A DNA stretch of 64,000 nucleotides from contig MU270102.1 in assembly GCA_021432635.1 (NCBI GenBank), positions 124,001 through 188,000 of the forward strand, given 5' to 3'. Shown piece by piece: positions 54,657 through 64,000 of the stretch (the first letter of the stretch is position 1; each line of letters starts with the position of its first letter). Position numbers and translations under genes: made by a program. The notes below the pieces were generated by a model. That model had not been told where the DNA came from. It worked only from the letters and a program-made list of their open reading frames with translations, and made no database searches. Source of the stretch: Thozetella sp. PMI_491 (lineage: Eukaryota > Ascomycota > Sordariomycetes > Chaetosphaeriales > Chaetosphaeriaceae).

Positions 54657-55635
54657 TCAAGAAGGCGATACATCGTCCATCGGCTTCTGCCTGACTCCTT
54701 CAGGTTTCTTCATTACACGCCTGTACTTGTCCATATCGACCGTGTGCTCCTTCCGCCATTGGGTAAGTGCCTCAAAGTCTATGCACTTTTGGTTCACGCT
54801 CATGTCCGGAACGGGGAACTCCTGTGTCTCAGCCCAGTGCATGGCGATTAGACCCACGTTTCCGCTGCATTGGAGCGCCTGTGCTAATATATCCACACAA
54901 TGGTTGATTTCGCTTTCGTATCCCGTCATGGGACGCCCAGCAGACCAGCTCAACGTCTCTTGATGATCATTCGGATAGTATGCTGCGTAGGCCAACCTCC
55001 TCAGCTTGTTGAGACAGTGCAGTTGGTGGTAAACGTCCAAGCTCGTGGCATAAGCGTCGTCCCCTAGACCCCAGATGTTGTCTTCCAGTTTCGCCACCGT
55101 CGATGGGTCGACGTGCATTTTGAAAAGGTCCTTGACAGTCACAGGGAAAACTCGTGGCACGTCCCACTCGTCCCAAACCATATCGGCATCGGGATTTGGA
55201 AGCTGCCGCATGATCGAAGGTTCCTTTGGCGGAAATAAGGTTCCATTAATCTTTCGGACAGTTGATTTAAGGTCCAAGAGGTCGTAGATAGGACCTGACG
55301 TATATATTAGCCAATCTTCGTAGTCTCGGAATTAGCCAGCCTCTTCTGATAGGCTCACTATAAACAAATGCTTGCTTGAGCGCAGCATTTAGTCCCGCGT
55401 CACAAGTATTGGCCTGGCTGGGCGGGGACCCCCGAAACACGAGCTGGATAAAAAGGACGATGTTCAGAAGCGTGAGGAGTGAGGCGGAGGCTAACACGCA
55501 TATATATATCCTATATGGAGGCGTGCGTCTAGGCTTTTCGGCGAGGTTCTCGTCATCGTGGGACCCGCGGTCAGGGTCGCCCGCATCGAGGCTCAGAGGG
55601 GCATAACCGTTTCCCGAGACCGGGAAAAACGACAT
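54657..55635 (-). CDS. UstYa-like oxidase (DUF3328), type II membrane protein
   Basis: Two exons, 55635-55359 and 55294-54657, intron GTGAGC..CGTCAG (64 nt); 304 aa. One membrane helix lies at about residues 46-68 (IYICVLASASLLTLLNIVLF) after a hydrophilic N-terminus. The two copper/iron-type motifs of the family are present: HQLHC (residues 182-186) and HCVD (224-227). UstYa homologues catalyse oxidative cyclisation or chlorination steps in fungal peptide and RiPP pathways (ustiloxin, cyclochlorotine and others), acting in the secretory lumen. No repeat-bearing precursor peptide, NRPS or methyltransferase was seen nearby. The only plausible partner is the convergent membrane protein. Substrate unknown. 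Confidence 0.9.
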
Positions 55636-57154
55636 TTGGATTGTTCAAGCGAAGATGAAGACACGACCGGCCTGCCGGTCTATAAGTCGGATGGGCTTTG
55701 CTGGAGGTGTGGATGGAGAAAACGGCGACTCTGGACCGATGCGAGTACTTTGGTGGGCGCTTCGGCTTGGAGGTACTTCTAGATAGTACCTTATCTAACC
55801 ACACAAAATATCGCCTACCTTAGTGCTGCGTTGGTACTAAATTTCTAACTTCAATCCGTTACGACAGGACGTGATGACCCTTGAGAAATTGTCGGGGGTG
55901 GAATTTGTAAGGTAAGGTACCTTAGGTGCCTTGCCTCTGCGTGTCTAAGACGGGGAATCAGGAAGGTAGCAGAGGCAACCTCAGTTAGTGGGGCTTCGCC
56001 ATTGAGACAACAGTGGCAAACCACTTTAGGAAGGAGGAAGATATCTGCGGGGGGGTACGTGGGACGGAGTAAGACGAGGAGAAATACCCCTCCCCTCTGC
56101 TTGCCGTTTTAGGTAGGCTCTGCTACAACGTCGGCTATATCCCCCAAGCGGGCGAGGTTCGTTCTCTCGCTCACGCCTCGCCACCTGGGAATACAGTCAA
56201 GCGAATGCCCAGGAGACCAGTTTGCAAGGAGACCAAATCTCGTTAATAATTAGACCACAAACGCGCTATTCCAGATCTCCAAAAGTAGCTACGATGTACA
56301 GGAGCATCAGGGACAACTTTTGCACCCAACACTCTTACGGCATCATGTCTGGGTAGCACCCTACTAGAGCCGATTTATGGGAAAAGGATTCCGATAATTG
56401 AGAGGTTCACCTAGCTGATGGTCTCTGGTCAGCCTCCCCGTGTCTTTGAGTTGCTCGCGGAGGTCGAGCAGGACTGTGAACCCCCTACGCATTTTTGGGG
56501 CGCAGCCTCACCACGAAAACCGCTTATATGCCTTTTTAGACGGAAGTGGAACTTATGACTTCTTGTTTATAGCCTTTTAGGCTGTGGCAGTACTTAAGCT
56601 ACTGGTGAAAAAGTCTTAGTCTCGTAAATGAGCGCAGGGAATGGGGAGATGCTGGCGGGTCTCTCATTTGCCCTAAGCCGGATTCACAGCTGTCGGACTA
56701 GTAAAAGGAAACTCAATTTCTCATCTCGTAATTGGCTTATCTTGTCTAACATCTCGGCTCTCGGCAGCCAACGCCGCACCGTGCTATCAGTTGCGGTTCC
56801 TTTGTTCCTATGTTATCACTATCGAAGACGGATCGTTTTAACTAGGCAACTCATCTATTCCAAACTCCAGTCACCTGTTATGTCAACGAGAGGTGCCGAG
56901 CAGTCGATTACAATAGCGTTTACTTGAAAGGAAGCCGGATCAAGCATTACCAAAATAGCAGCCTACGCTGTTGGCCAGTCAAAGCGGCCACAGTCAAGAA
57001 GCGGCCTGTGTCAAGGTTGACTCTTTGTTGTTGCACAAAGAGGAGAGTTTCCCCTTTGGCCTATCCTATGTCTAGAGGTTTAAATAACAAGCGGGAGTAG
57101 GTACAGGGGTTGTTGGCTGGGTAACTCAAGGTGGTTCGTGCTGTGACAGCCTGT
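55636..57154. other. Intergenic, no supported gene
   Basis: About 1.5 kb with short degenerate frames; contains the UstYa-like gene promoter at its left end. No domain recognised. Confidence 0.45.
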
Positions 57155-58550
57155 GTCCGACTTGTCGAGCCGCGGCGAGGAACTTATGAGCAATACGTAG
57201 CCTTGAGCCATTGCTGAGGTGCCTCTGGACTCCTCACACTGACTACTGCAAACAAGCCTGAGAGAATCACGGCTATCAACTTCGACGAAATGTCGAAGTC
57301 GTTCAGAGATGCGATACATTTTATACTGTTTCTTGGACTTCGCTACATCTGGATTGACAGCTTGTGTATTTGCCAGGACGATGCGTACGATTGTCAGCGC
57401 GAGGCCGCAAAGATGAGCTCAGTATACTCCAATGCAGCCTTGACCGTCTCCGTGACCGGGGTGGAGGACGGTAGTATCGGCGCCTTTGGCCATCGCCAAT
57501 CCCGAGACTATGTCCAGCTTCGGTACACCCACGGGGACGGCAGCCAAGGGAACGCTTACGCACTTCCTTTGTCCCTCGAGAAAGAGTACGTCAATGCGAA
57601 GTACATCACTATGGACCACGAGCCGCTGTTCTTCAGGGGCTGGTGTCTACAAGAGAGGGTCTTGTCCCGCCGGATCCTGCATTTTGCAGGCGACCAGATG
57701 TATTTCGAATGCATGCAGGGGATCCGCAACGAGGAAGGGCTGCGCATGCCAAATCGTTTTTTTTTAGCATTTTCAGCGACCACAACATATGTCTACCCTT
57801 CAGCACCGACCCTGTTTCTGATCCCATGGAACCTTGGTACAATCTAGTCTAGGAATATGGCGAGCGAAAACTCACCAAGAGCTCCGACAAACTGGCAGCT
57901 ATGGCCGGCCTTGCTGAGTCGTATGCGGCAAAGCTGAATGATCAGTATCTTGCTGGCCTGTGGCTGAAATCACTCATCCCAGGATTGTTATGGACGGGAT
58001 TAAGTGTGCGGAACCCGTACCCCATCGTCCACCATCGTGGTCTTGGGCTGCGATTGACGATATGCCCGGGCATTCAATCCGAGGAGATGAAGGGGAGCCC
58101 GTGGCACACATCCTCGATTTCCATGCAAATCTAGTTCACGATAATCCGTTTGGGGAGGTGAAGGGTGCCTGGATCAAGATGGATGCTCCCCTTGTACCTA
58201 TTACTTTGACCGAGAGTCTGTACCGCGGGGACGACCCCGGGACAGGCCTTCCGGTTTTCCCGAAGATCCTGTCCTTTGAGATCCCCGTAGGTGAGCAGGA
58301 TCTGCGTGGAAGTTTCGATTTCATCGGAGAAAAACATGTCGAGGTGGATACGGTAGAGAGGAACCCCAGCCGCATCTTTGCACTCGTGCTTGCCGTCGAC
58401 TATCGCTACGAGACAGGCTGCTTTTGCCTGTTGGTCATGCCGGCGGAACAAGACAAAACAGACACGGTAAGACGTGTCGGCCGTATAGATCTCGACGTTT
58501 GTCACATGGACATGGACGATGAATATCGAACTGTTCTATCTTTGGTCTGA
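57155..58550 (+). pseudogene. HET-domain gene, disrupted
   Basis: The HET blocks are clear: EQYVALSHCxG, FLGLRYIWIDSLCICQDD, YSNAALTVSVTG, RGWCLQERVLSRRILHF and, near the end, PPSWSWAAID. The frame is broken by TGA at 57215 inside the SHCWG motif, a shift at the nine-T run 57757-57765, TAG at 57850, and another shift near 57990. The upstream start was not found, so the 5' end is a guess. Domain order is normal, with a C-terminal tail to the stop at 58548. It is not close in sequence to the intact HET gene at 48176, so it is a separate member of the family. The intact downstream part (57960-58550) could still be transcribed. Confidence 0.82.
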
Positions 58551-59163
58551 GAGGTTTAGTTGCTTGGAACAAGTGAGGGCTAAATTTCTGACGGAGTGCC
58601 AGCGGTAGCCCATGCGATGAGGCGAGATTAGCCAGTAACAGAAAACCTAGCCCGGCCGCGATGGTGAAGAAATGGAACGATCTGCCGACTGCCTTGGTCC
58701 GATGGGACCGAGGTGAGTCGTCTGATTTGGCGGCCTTGTGTAGCTCAACATGGCGATGCTGGCCGCACCCTAAGGCATATTGCGCTCTGCCTTGGGGCCT
58801 CCGAGAATACCAATACGCACTCGGTTACTGCCGAGATAGTGGAGCATAAAAACTGCCACCGCAAGGCATGATGCTGCAACACCTTTAGAATGATTAATTA
58901 GGACCTTCATCGGTAGAAGGAATTGAAGCTAGGAGTAAGGATCTTCGCGGGCAGTAGTAAGCGCTACCCTTGGTGCAGGCCTCTGGGGCTTCTCCACCTC
59001 ACCTCGTTCGCTCGGACCCTATACGTGCTACCCCAGTCCGCCCCCCAACATGGAAATCTGGTTGGCTGTTTTCTCGGAATCCTTCATAATCACCGGGCGC
59101 TCCGGTCTGGCAACTGCTCTTGTTTTCCGTGCATTCTTGCAACCGTGATGGGCCTGAGCGAAC
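58551..59163. other. Intergenic, no supported gene
   Basis: About 610 bp; probably carries the promoter of the FAD monooxygenase at its right end. Nothing else recognised. Confidence 0.45.
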
Positions 59164-60566
59164 ATGTCGGGACCTCCTAAGTCTGTCATTATTGTGAGCC
59201 ACTCTGCCATAGCTTGTTGATCAGCGCCGCGAGCCATCTGTTAACGTCAGTCTAGGTCGGAGGGTCGCTAGCCGGTCTGATGCACGGCATCCAGCTGAAG
59301 CGCCAGGGTAGCAACGTGACGATTCTAGAGCAGGACCCTCACTCGGAGCGCAAGAGCGACCTGGCCGGCCTCAGCTTCGGCACCAACCTCGAGGACTTTA
59401 TCCGCCGGTACGACATTACCGGCGCAAAGTGGGGCATCCCTGCGTCGGGCATGCGCGCAGCTTCCGGCAAGCGCGTCGATGTCTTCCGCTTTCCGGTCCA
59501 GCGCCAGCTGACCAGCTGGGGATATCTCTATCGCCTCTTGCGCGCGAACCTGGACGGGCTGGCGACCCAGGCATGCCGCGATCCTCCGAGGGCGCCAGAG
59601 ACGGACGGGATGGCCGTATACCGATCTGGGCAGCGAGTCACGGGCCTGACGAGTGGCGACAACGCCGTCACGGTACAGTTCGAGGATGTGGTGACTGGCC
59701 GAGAAAGCTCCTTGTCTGCTGATTTGGTGATTGGGGCCGACGGCGTCCACTCGACAATCCGCAAGCTCGTCAACGCACCACACAAGGTTGAGTACTCTGG
59801 CTATGTCGCCTGGCGGGCGACGATCCCGGTCAGCGCTGTCTCCAGAGAGACGGCCAAATTCTTTTCGGGGGTGGTTGCTTGGCAATTATTAAAACGTTCC
59901 TATCTGGTCTGGTATGTCGGCCATGCCTTGATGCTCTTTGGGCTTCCCCTTGGCACACGGATCTGATATTGCCGCAGCTACAGAATGCCAACAGACGATG
60001 GGGCCCTGGAACCTGACGAACAGGTCATAAATTGGGTCTGGTACTACAATATTGCGGACGGTTCATCAGAGATGCAAGATATCTTCACCGATGTGAGCGG
60101 TGTCCGCCATGAGAAAACGGTCCGAGCTGGGCTGGTGCGCCCGGAAGTCTGGGCGCAGTATCGCGATCTTGCTGTGCCTCTCATGATCAGCCCGTACGCT
60201 GAGGTAGTGCAAAAGTCAAGCACGCCGTTCGTCACCAAGGTGACAGACGACATATGCACGGAGAGCCGCTTCTTGAACGGGCGCGTGCAGCTGGTCGGCG
60301 ACGCCCTCGCCACAGTTCGGCCACACCTAGGCATGGCCGCAGACCACGCGGCCTGGCACTGCGTGACGATGGAGAAGGTTTGGAGGGGCGAGGCGACCCA
60401 AGAACAGTGCGATCGTGAACTCCTGTTCGAGAAGCGACGCTTCTGGTGGCTGAGCAGAATTATCGGCGTATTTGGAACAGGGTCTAGATTGGCGCTCGTT
60501 CGGACTATCGTCTTATATGTCTGGTTTCTCATCAAATGGAAGATTCTACGCCGTATGAGTGGGTAA
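59164..60566 (+). CDS. FAD-dependent aromatic-type monooxygenase
   Basis: Three exons: 59164-59193, 59256-59911, 59978-60566; 424 aa. The first exon is just ten codons; joining it gives SVIIVGGSLAGLMHGIQLK, the dinucleotide-binding fold at the N-terminus, which is missing from any unspliced reading. GADGVHS (residues 170-176) is the DG motif and VGDALATVRPHLG (335-347) the GD motif of class A flavoprotein hydroxylases. INWVWYYN sits in the substrate domain, as in 2,6-dihydroxypyridine-hydroxylase-like enzymes. Such enzymes use NAD(P)H and O2 to hydroxylate small aromatics. The C-terminus has a hydrophobic segment (IVLYVWFLIKW) that may contact membrane. It is in tandem, 578 bp upstream, with a copper amine oxidase. 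Confidence 0.88.
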
Positions 60567-61144
60567 GGTGGGTGCCTTTCTCCAACACGGGAGCAAAAGT
60601 ACTCGTCCTGCACACATTATTTAGATAGATGTCGGCTTTCGAGCTCAGAGGATGAAATGCTTTGACCAAAGCAGCCAATCGCCAAGCCACTTCGACAGAT
60701 TCGAGTCCAGAGAGAGTTGGCCAATCAAATGCGATGGTTATGGTTGACAAATTGGGACTAGCGTAAATATCTATGGACCGCTTGCCTTTTCCAGCAAATC
60801 TTCGAGTCCGGCCTCCGGATTGGCTCGCGCTTCCGGTGGCCGCTCGATGACTAGGGAGAATTGCACAAAGCCGATGGCCGGATCCTTATCGAATCGCACC
60901 GTATTCGCGGCCTAGATTGCAGTGGTATCATGGCTTCTCGTGTACCATGCATACACGCTTCAAGACTGGTTAGCCTAGCCCGGCACCTATATAAGGCGCG
61001 GGAGCCAGTCCAGGGTCCGGGTACGAGTCTTGCAAGTTGTATGCCATCGCCAGAGATTCAGCACCAAAGATATTTGACTGTCCGCATCTCAAGCGTCAAA
61101 CCAATTTGAGCGGCTGTTAGTCTCAAACTTCAACCACTCGCACC
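60567..61144. promoter_or_regulatory. Intergenic with TATA element before amine oxidase
   Basis: TATATAAGG at 60988-60996 lies 149 bp before the amine oxidase ATG, placing transcription start near 61020 and leaving a 5' leader of about 120 nt. The rest of the interval is featureless. Confidence 0.55.
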
Positions 61145-63468
61145 ATGGCGCAGCCCACACCCTACCCCCTCGATCCGTTGACGGCGGCCGAGATCCAGGC
61201 CACTGTCTCTGTTGTCAAGCAGGCGCACGGAGATGCGCTATTCTTCAATGTTGTCAGCCTCCACGAGCCGCGAAAGGCTGAGATGACGGCCTGGCTAGCC
61301 GATCCCAGCCGCGTCCCCCGACCACCCCGTGTGGCCGATATCGTTGTCATTGCGCCTGGCGGCAAGGTGTACGACGGTCTCGTTGACCTTAACGGCCCTA
61401 GGATTGTGAACTGGGAGCAGATGCATGGCGTGCAGCCTATCGTACGTTGATCCCCTATGTCTCCCAGAAGCGACTACTAAACGACTGCGCGCAGATTACT
61501 CTAGAGGAGCTCCAGGTCGTAGAGCACGTTTGCCGGAAGGATCCCAAAGTCATTGAGCAATGCGTGCTCAGCGGGATCCCCAAGGAGGACATGCACAAGG
61601 TGTACTGTGACCCCTGGACGATCGGATACGATGAGCGGTTCGGCAGCAATGTTCGCTTGCAACAGGCCTTGATGTACTACCGGCCAAATTTGGACGACTT
61701 CCAGTACCAGTATCCCCTAGACTTTTGTCCCATCTACGACGCCGACAAGGAGGAGATTATTGCTATCGATATCCCCAAGGTCCGAAGGCCGTTGAGCAAG
61801 GCGCCCCTCATCAATTACACCCCGGCTGCCGTCCAGAGGCAACACCCGGGTGGTTACCGCAAGGACCTGATGCCGATCAATATCACCCAGCCTGCAGGCG
61901 TCTCCTTCAACCTAGCCGGTCGCGAGCTGGAGTGGCAGTCGTGGAAGTTCCACATCGGCTTCAACTACCGAGAGGGTATCGTTCTGAACAACATCACATA
62001 CAACGAGCACGGGACCGTGCGGCCCATCTTCTACCGTCTGTCTCTATCCGAGATGGTCGTGCCATAGTAAGACAGCACCATGCACCCCGCGTGCAGTTTT
62101 CTCTGCTAACCGCCAATTCTAGTGGCAATCCAGAGACTCCGCATCAGCGGAAACACGCTTTCGACCTGGGCGAGTACGGAGGTGGCTACATGACTAACAG
62201 CCTGTCGCTCGGCTGCGACTGCAAAGGGGCTATCCACTATCTCGATGCGGACTTCCCGACACGGGCTGGTACTACGCGCACCATCAAGAACGCGATCTGC
62301 ATCCACGAGGAGGACGCGGGAATTCTCTTCAAGCACACCGACTTCCGGGACGATTCGGTCATTGTCACCCGGGCCCGAAAGCTGATTATCCAACAAATTT
62401 TCACTGCCGCAAACTACGAGTACGCGATCCAGTGGATCTTCCATGTTAGTAGCCCTGGCCAATGATCACGTGGAGAAGCTGACTGACCACTGCCACAGAT
62501 GGATGGCACCATTCAGCTGGAGATCAAGCTGACCGGAATTCTCAACACCTACGCCATGCTCGAGGGAGAAGACACCAATGGGTGGGGTACACAAGTATAT
62601 CCTGGTCCGTCCCCGACACCACGCGTTGAGGCGTGTGCTCAGAGCTAACATAGAAGCTAGGCGTTAATGCTCACAACCATCAACACCTCTTCTGCCTCCG
62701 CATCGACCCGAACATCGATGGATCGAACAATACCATCTTTGCTGTGGATGGCGTGCCCTCAGACAAGCCGGTTGGCCACCCGGAGAACCTCTACGGCAAC
62801 GCATTCTACGCCAAGAAGACCAAGCTTGTGACAACAGGGCAAGCGATGACCGATTACGACGGAAGTACCTCACGGTCATGGGACATTTCCAACGAGAACA
62901 AGCTCCATCCATACAGCAAGAAGCCTGTCAGCTATAAGCTGGTCAGCCGTGAGGTCCCTAACCTGCTCCCCAAGGAGGGCAGCTTGGTGTGGAAGCGCGC
63001 GGGCTTTGCACGCCATGCCGTCCACGTGACAAAGTGTAAGCAAAATTACCAGATTCAAACGCGCTCATTCCTGCAAGAGGCTAACTAGGGTTGATAGACC
63101 GTGATGACCAGCTCTGGGCCGCTGGCCGCCATGTCCCGCAGACGTCTGGCACACCTTCCACAGGCATTCCTGAGTGGATCGGGGATGGGACGGAATCGGT
63201 CGAGAACACCGATGTAGTGCTGTGGCACACGTTTGGCGTCACGCACTTCCCAGCGCCTGAGGATTTCCCCATCATGCCGGTGGAGCCCATGTCGCTCCTC
63301 CTGCGGCCGCGCAACTTCTTCACCAACAACCCCGTCCTGAACGTGCCTCCGAGCTACGCCATCACGCCGAGTCAAGTGCTTGCGCAGGGCCAGGGGGCGC
63401 TGGATGCGACAGATAAGCTTAGCAAGCTGGCGTTTGATCCGAACGACAAGTGCTGCAGCAAGTTGTAA
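61145..63468 (+). CDS. Copper amine oxidase (topaquinone-dependent)
   Basis: Six exons: 61145-61441, 61495-62066, 62123-62444, 62499-62604, 62661-63035, 63098-63468; 680 aa, normal for the family. Oxidises primary amines to aldehydes with release of ammonia and H2O2. The tyrosine that becomes topaquinone is Tyr388 in ANYEYAIQW. The catalytic base is Asp304 in HAFDLGEYG, with LGCDCKGAIHY just after it. Copper ligands are His437 and His439 in NAHNHQHLF and His607 in GVTHFPAPEDFPIMP. No signal peptide; the end KCCSKL is not a standard peroxisomal tripeptide, though SKL is the canonical PTS1 signal and is exactly the last three residues, so peroxisomal import is likely. Follows the FAD monooxygenase on the same strand. 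Confidence 0.95.
61764..61815 (+). repeat. 52-bp direct repeat, copy A (inside amine oxidase exon 2)
   Basis: Identical over 52 bp to 63734-63785. This copy encodes the IDIPKVRRPLSKAPLIN part of the amine oxidase. Confidence 0.93.
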
Positions 63469-64000
63469 GGGCAGGACCGGGTGGAATAGATCACTTTGTA
63501 TTTTGGCGGAATATCCCAGGCTACTAGTCTCCTATCCAGGCGTTCTTACATTGAATGAACCCAAAATTTAACTACCTAAGTAGTAATAGACCATGCAATG
63601 CATGTCGCGATGAACAGACAATCATGTAATGCTATTTGCCTCGAGCCGCCGTCATCTGAAATCCTATAGATTGAGGTCCTCCAGAGAACTGACGGATCTG
63701 CCTACATGTCCCGAAGATGGCATTCCAGTCGTGTATCGATATCCCCAAGGTCCGAAGGCCGTTGAGCAAGGCGCCCCTCATCAATGTGCAAGATGCAGTA
63801 TACGTTTGTTTCTCATCACCTGACAGTAAGCTAACGGTGCGGTGGATATTCATTTGAGGCTGGATAGCTGCCAGCCACCCCTGACTAGCGGAGGGTCCAG
63901 CCTGACGGTTTCCACTAGAGCATGGGTCCTGCGCACGAGTCATATTTTCCTCTATGGCTATTACCTCGAGCTCTGTGGCCAGCTGAGAAGGCTGCCGCCG
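63469..64000. other. Amine oxidase 3' region and unassigned sequence
   Basis: No supported gene in the last 530 bp. It contains the second copy of the 52-bp repeat in otherwise unrelated sequence. Frames on both strands here are short and without domains. Confidence 0.5.
63734..63785 (+). repeat. 52-bp direct repeat, copy B (downstream of amine oxidase)
   Basis: Exact copy of 61764-61815 at an offset of 1970 bp. Flanking bases on both sides do not match those of copy A, so only this fragment was copied. Confidence 0.93.

Noticed and set aside
1-64000. CRISPR arrays, bacterial operons or phage
   Set aside because: Introns, fungal domain families and tRNA layout make this a eukaryotic chromosome; no spaced short repeats of CRISPR type were seen.

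Overview
The window comes from a filamentous ascomycete (Pezizomycotina) nuclear genome. The evidence is short introns (about 47-120 nt, GT..AG) in most genes, fungal-restricted families (HET, STAND N-terminal domain, Zn2Cys6 regulator, UstYa-like oxidase, cyanovirin-N homologue), aspartate tRNA genes with pol III T-tracts, and a retrotransposon with the AT-rich, ORF-free look left by repeat-induced point mutation (RIP). The genus cannot be told from the sequence. All gene models below were spliced by eye; every join given keeps the reading frame and uses GT/AG sites.

Layout. 0.2-6.5 kb: secreted serine carboxypeptidase (-), GNAT acetyltransferase (-) and a divergent MFS permease (+). 7.7-9.7 kb: decayed ankyrin-repeat gene. 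10-12.4 kb: secreted pepsin-fold protein with an altered active site and a long Ser/Thr/His-rich tail. 14-17 kb: three tRNA-Asp genes, a 42-bp perfect palindrome and a decayed gene of unknown family. 17.8-18.3 kb: small cysteine-rich secreted protein. 19.8-27.2 kb: one LTR retrotransposon (255-bp LTRs, 5-bp target duplication, Ty1/copia-like, minus strand), heavily mutated. 27.8-28.8 kb: decayed C2H2 zinc-finger gene. 29.8-38.4 kb: OTT_1508-like deaminase, Zn2Cys6 regulator, second MFS permease, cyanovirin-N homologue. 41-47.6 kb: large Thr-rich secreted repeat protein, a small secreted protein beside a secreted-protein pseudogene, and an SDR-fold protein. 48-58.6 kb: HET protein divergent from a STAND-N-domain/zinc-finger protein, a convergent membrane-protein/UstYa-like pair, and a HET pseudogene. 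59-63.5 kb: FAD monooxygenase and copper amine oxidase in tandem, followed by an exact 52-bp copy of part of the amine oxidase.

Working picture. This is an accessory, fast-turnover region. It is rich in secreted proteins and allorecognition-type genes, with one RIP-like retroelement in the middle. Pseudogenes on both sides of the element carry stop codons that are nearly all explained by CAG/CAA to TAG/TAA changes. The only gene pairs that suggest joint function are HET with the STAND-N/zinc-finger gene, the UstYa-like gene with its membrane-anchored neighbour, and the monooxygenase with the amine oxidase.
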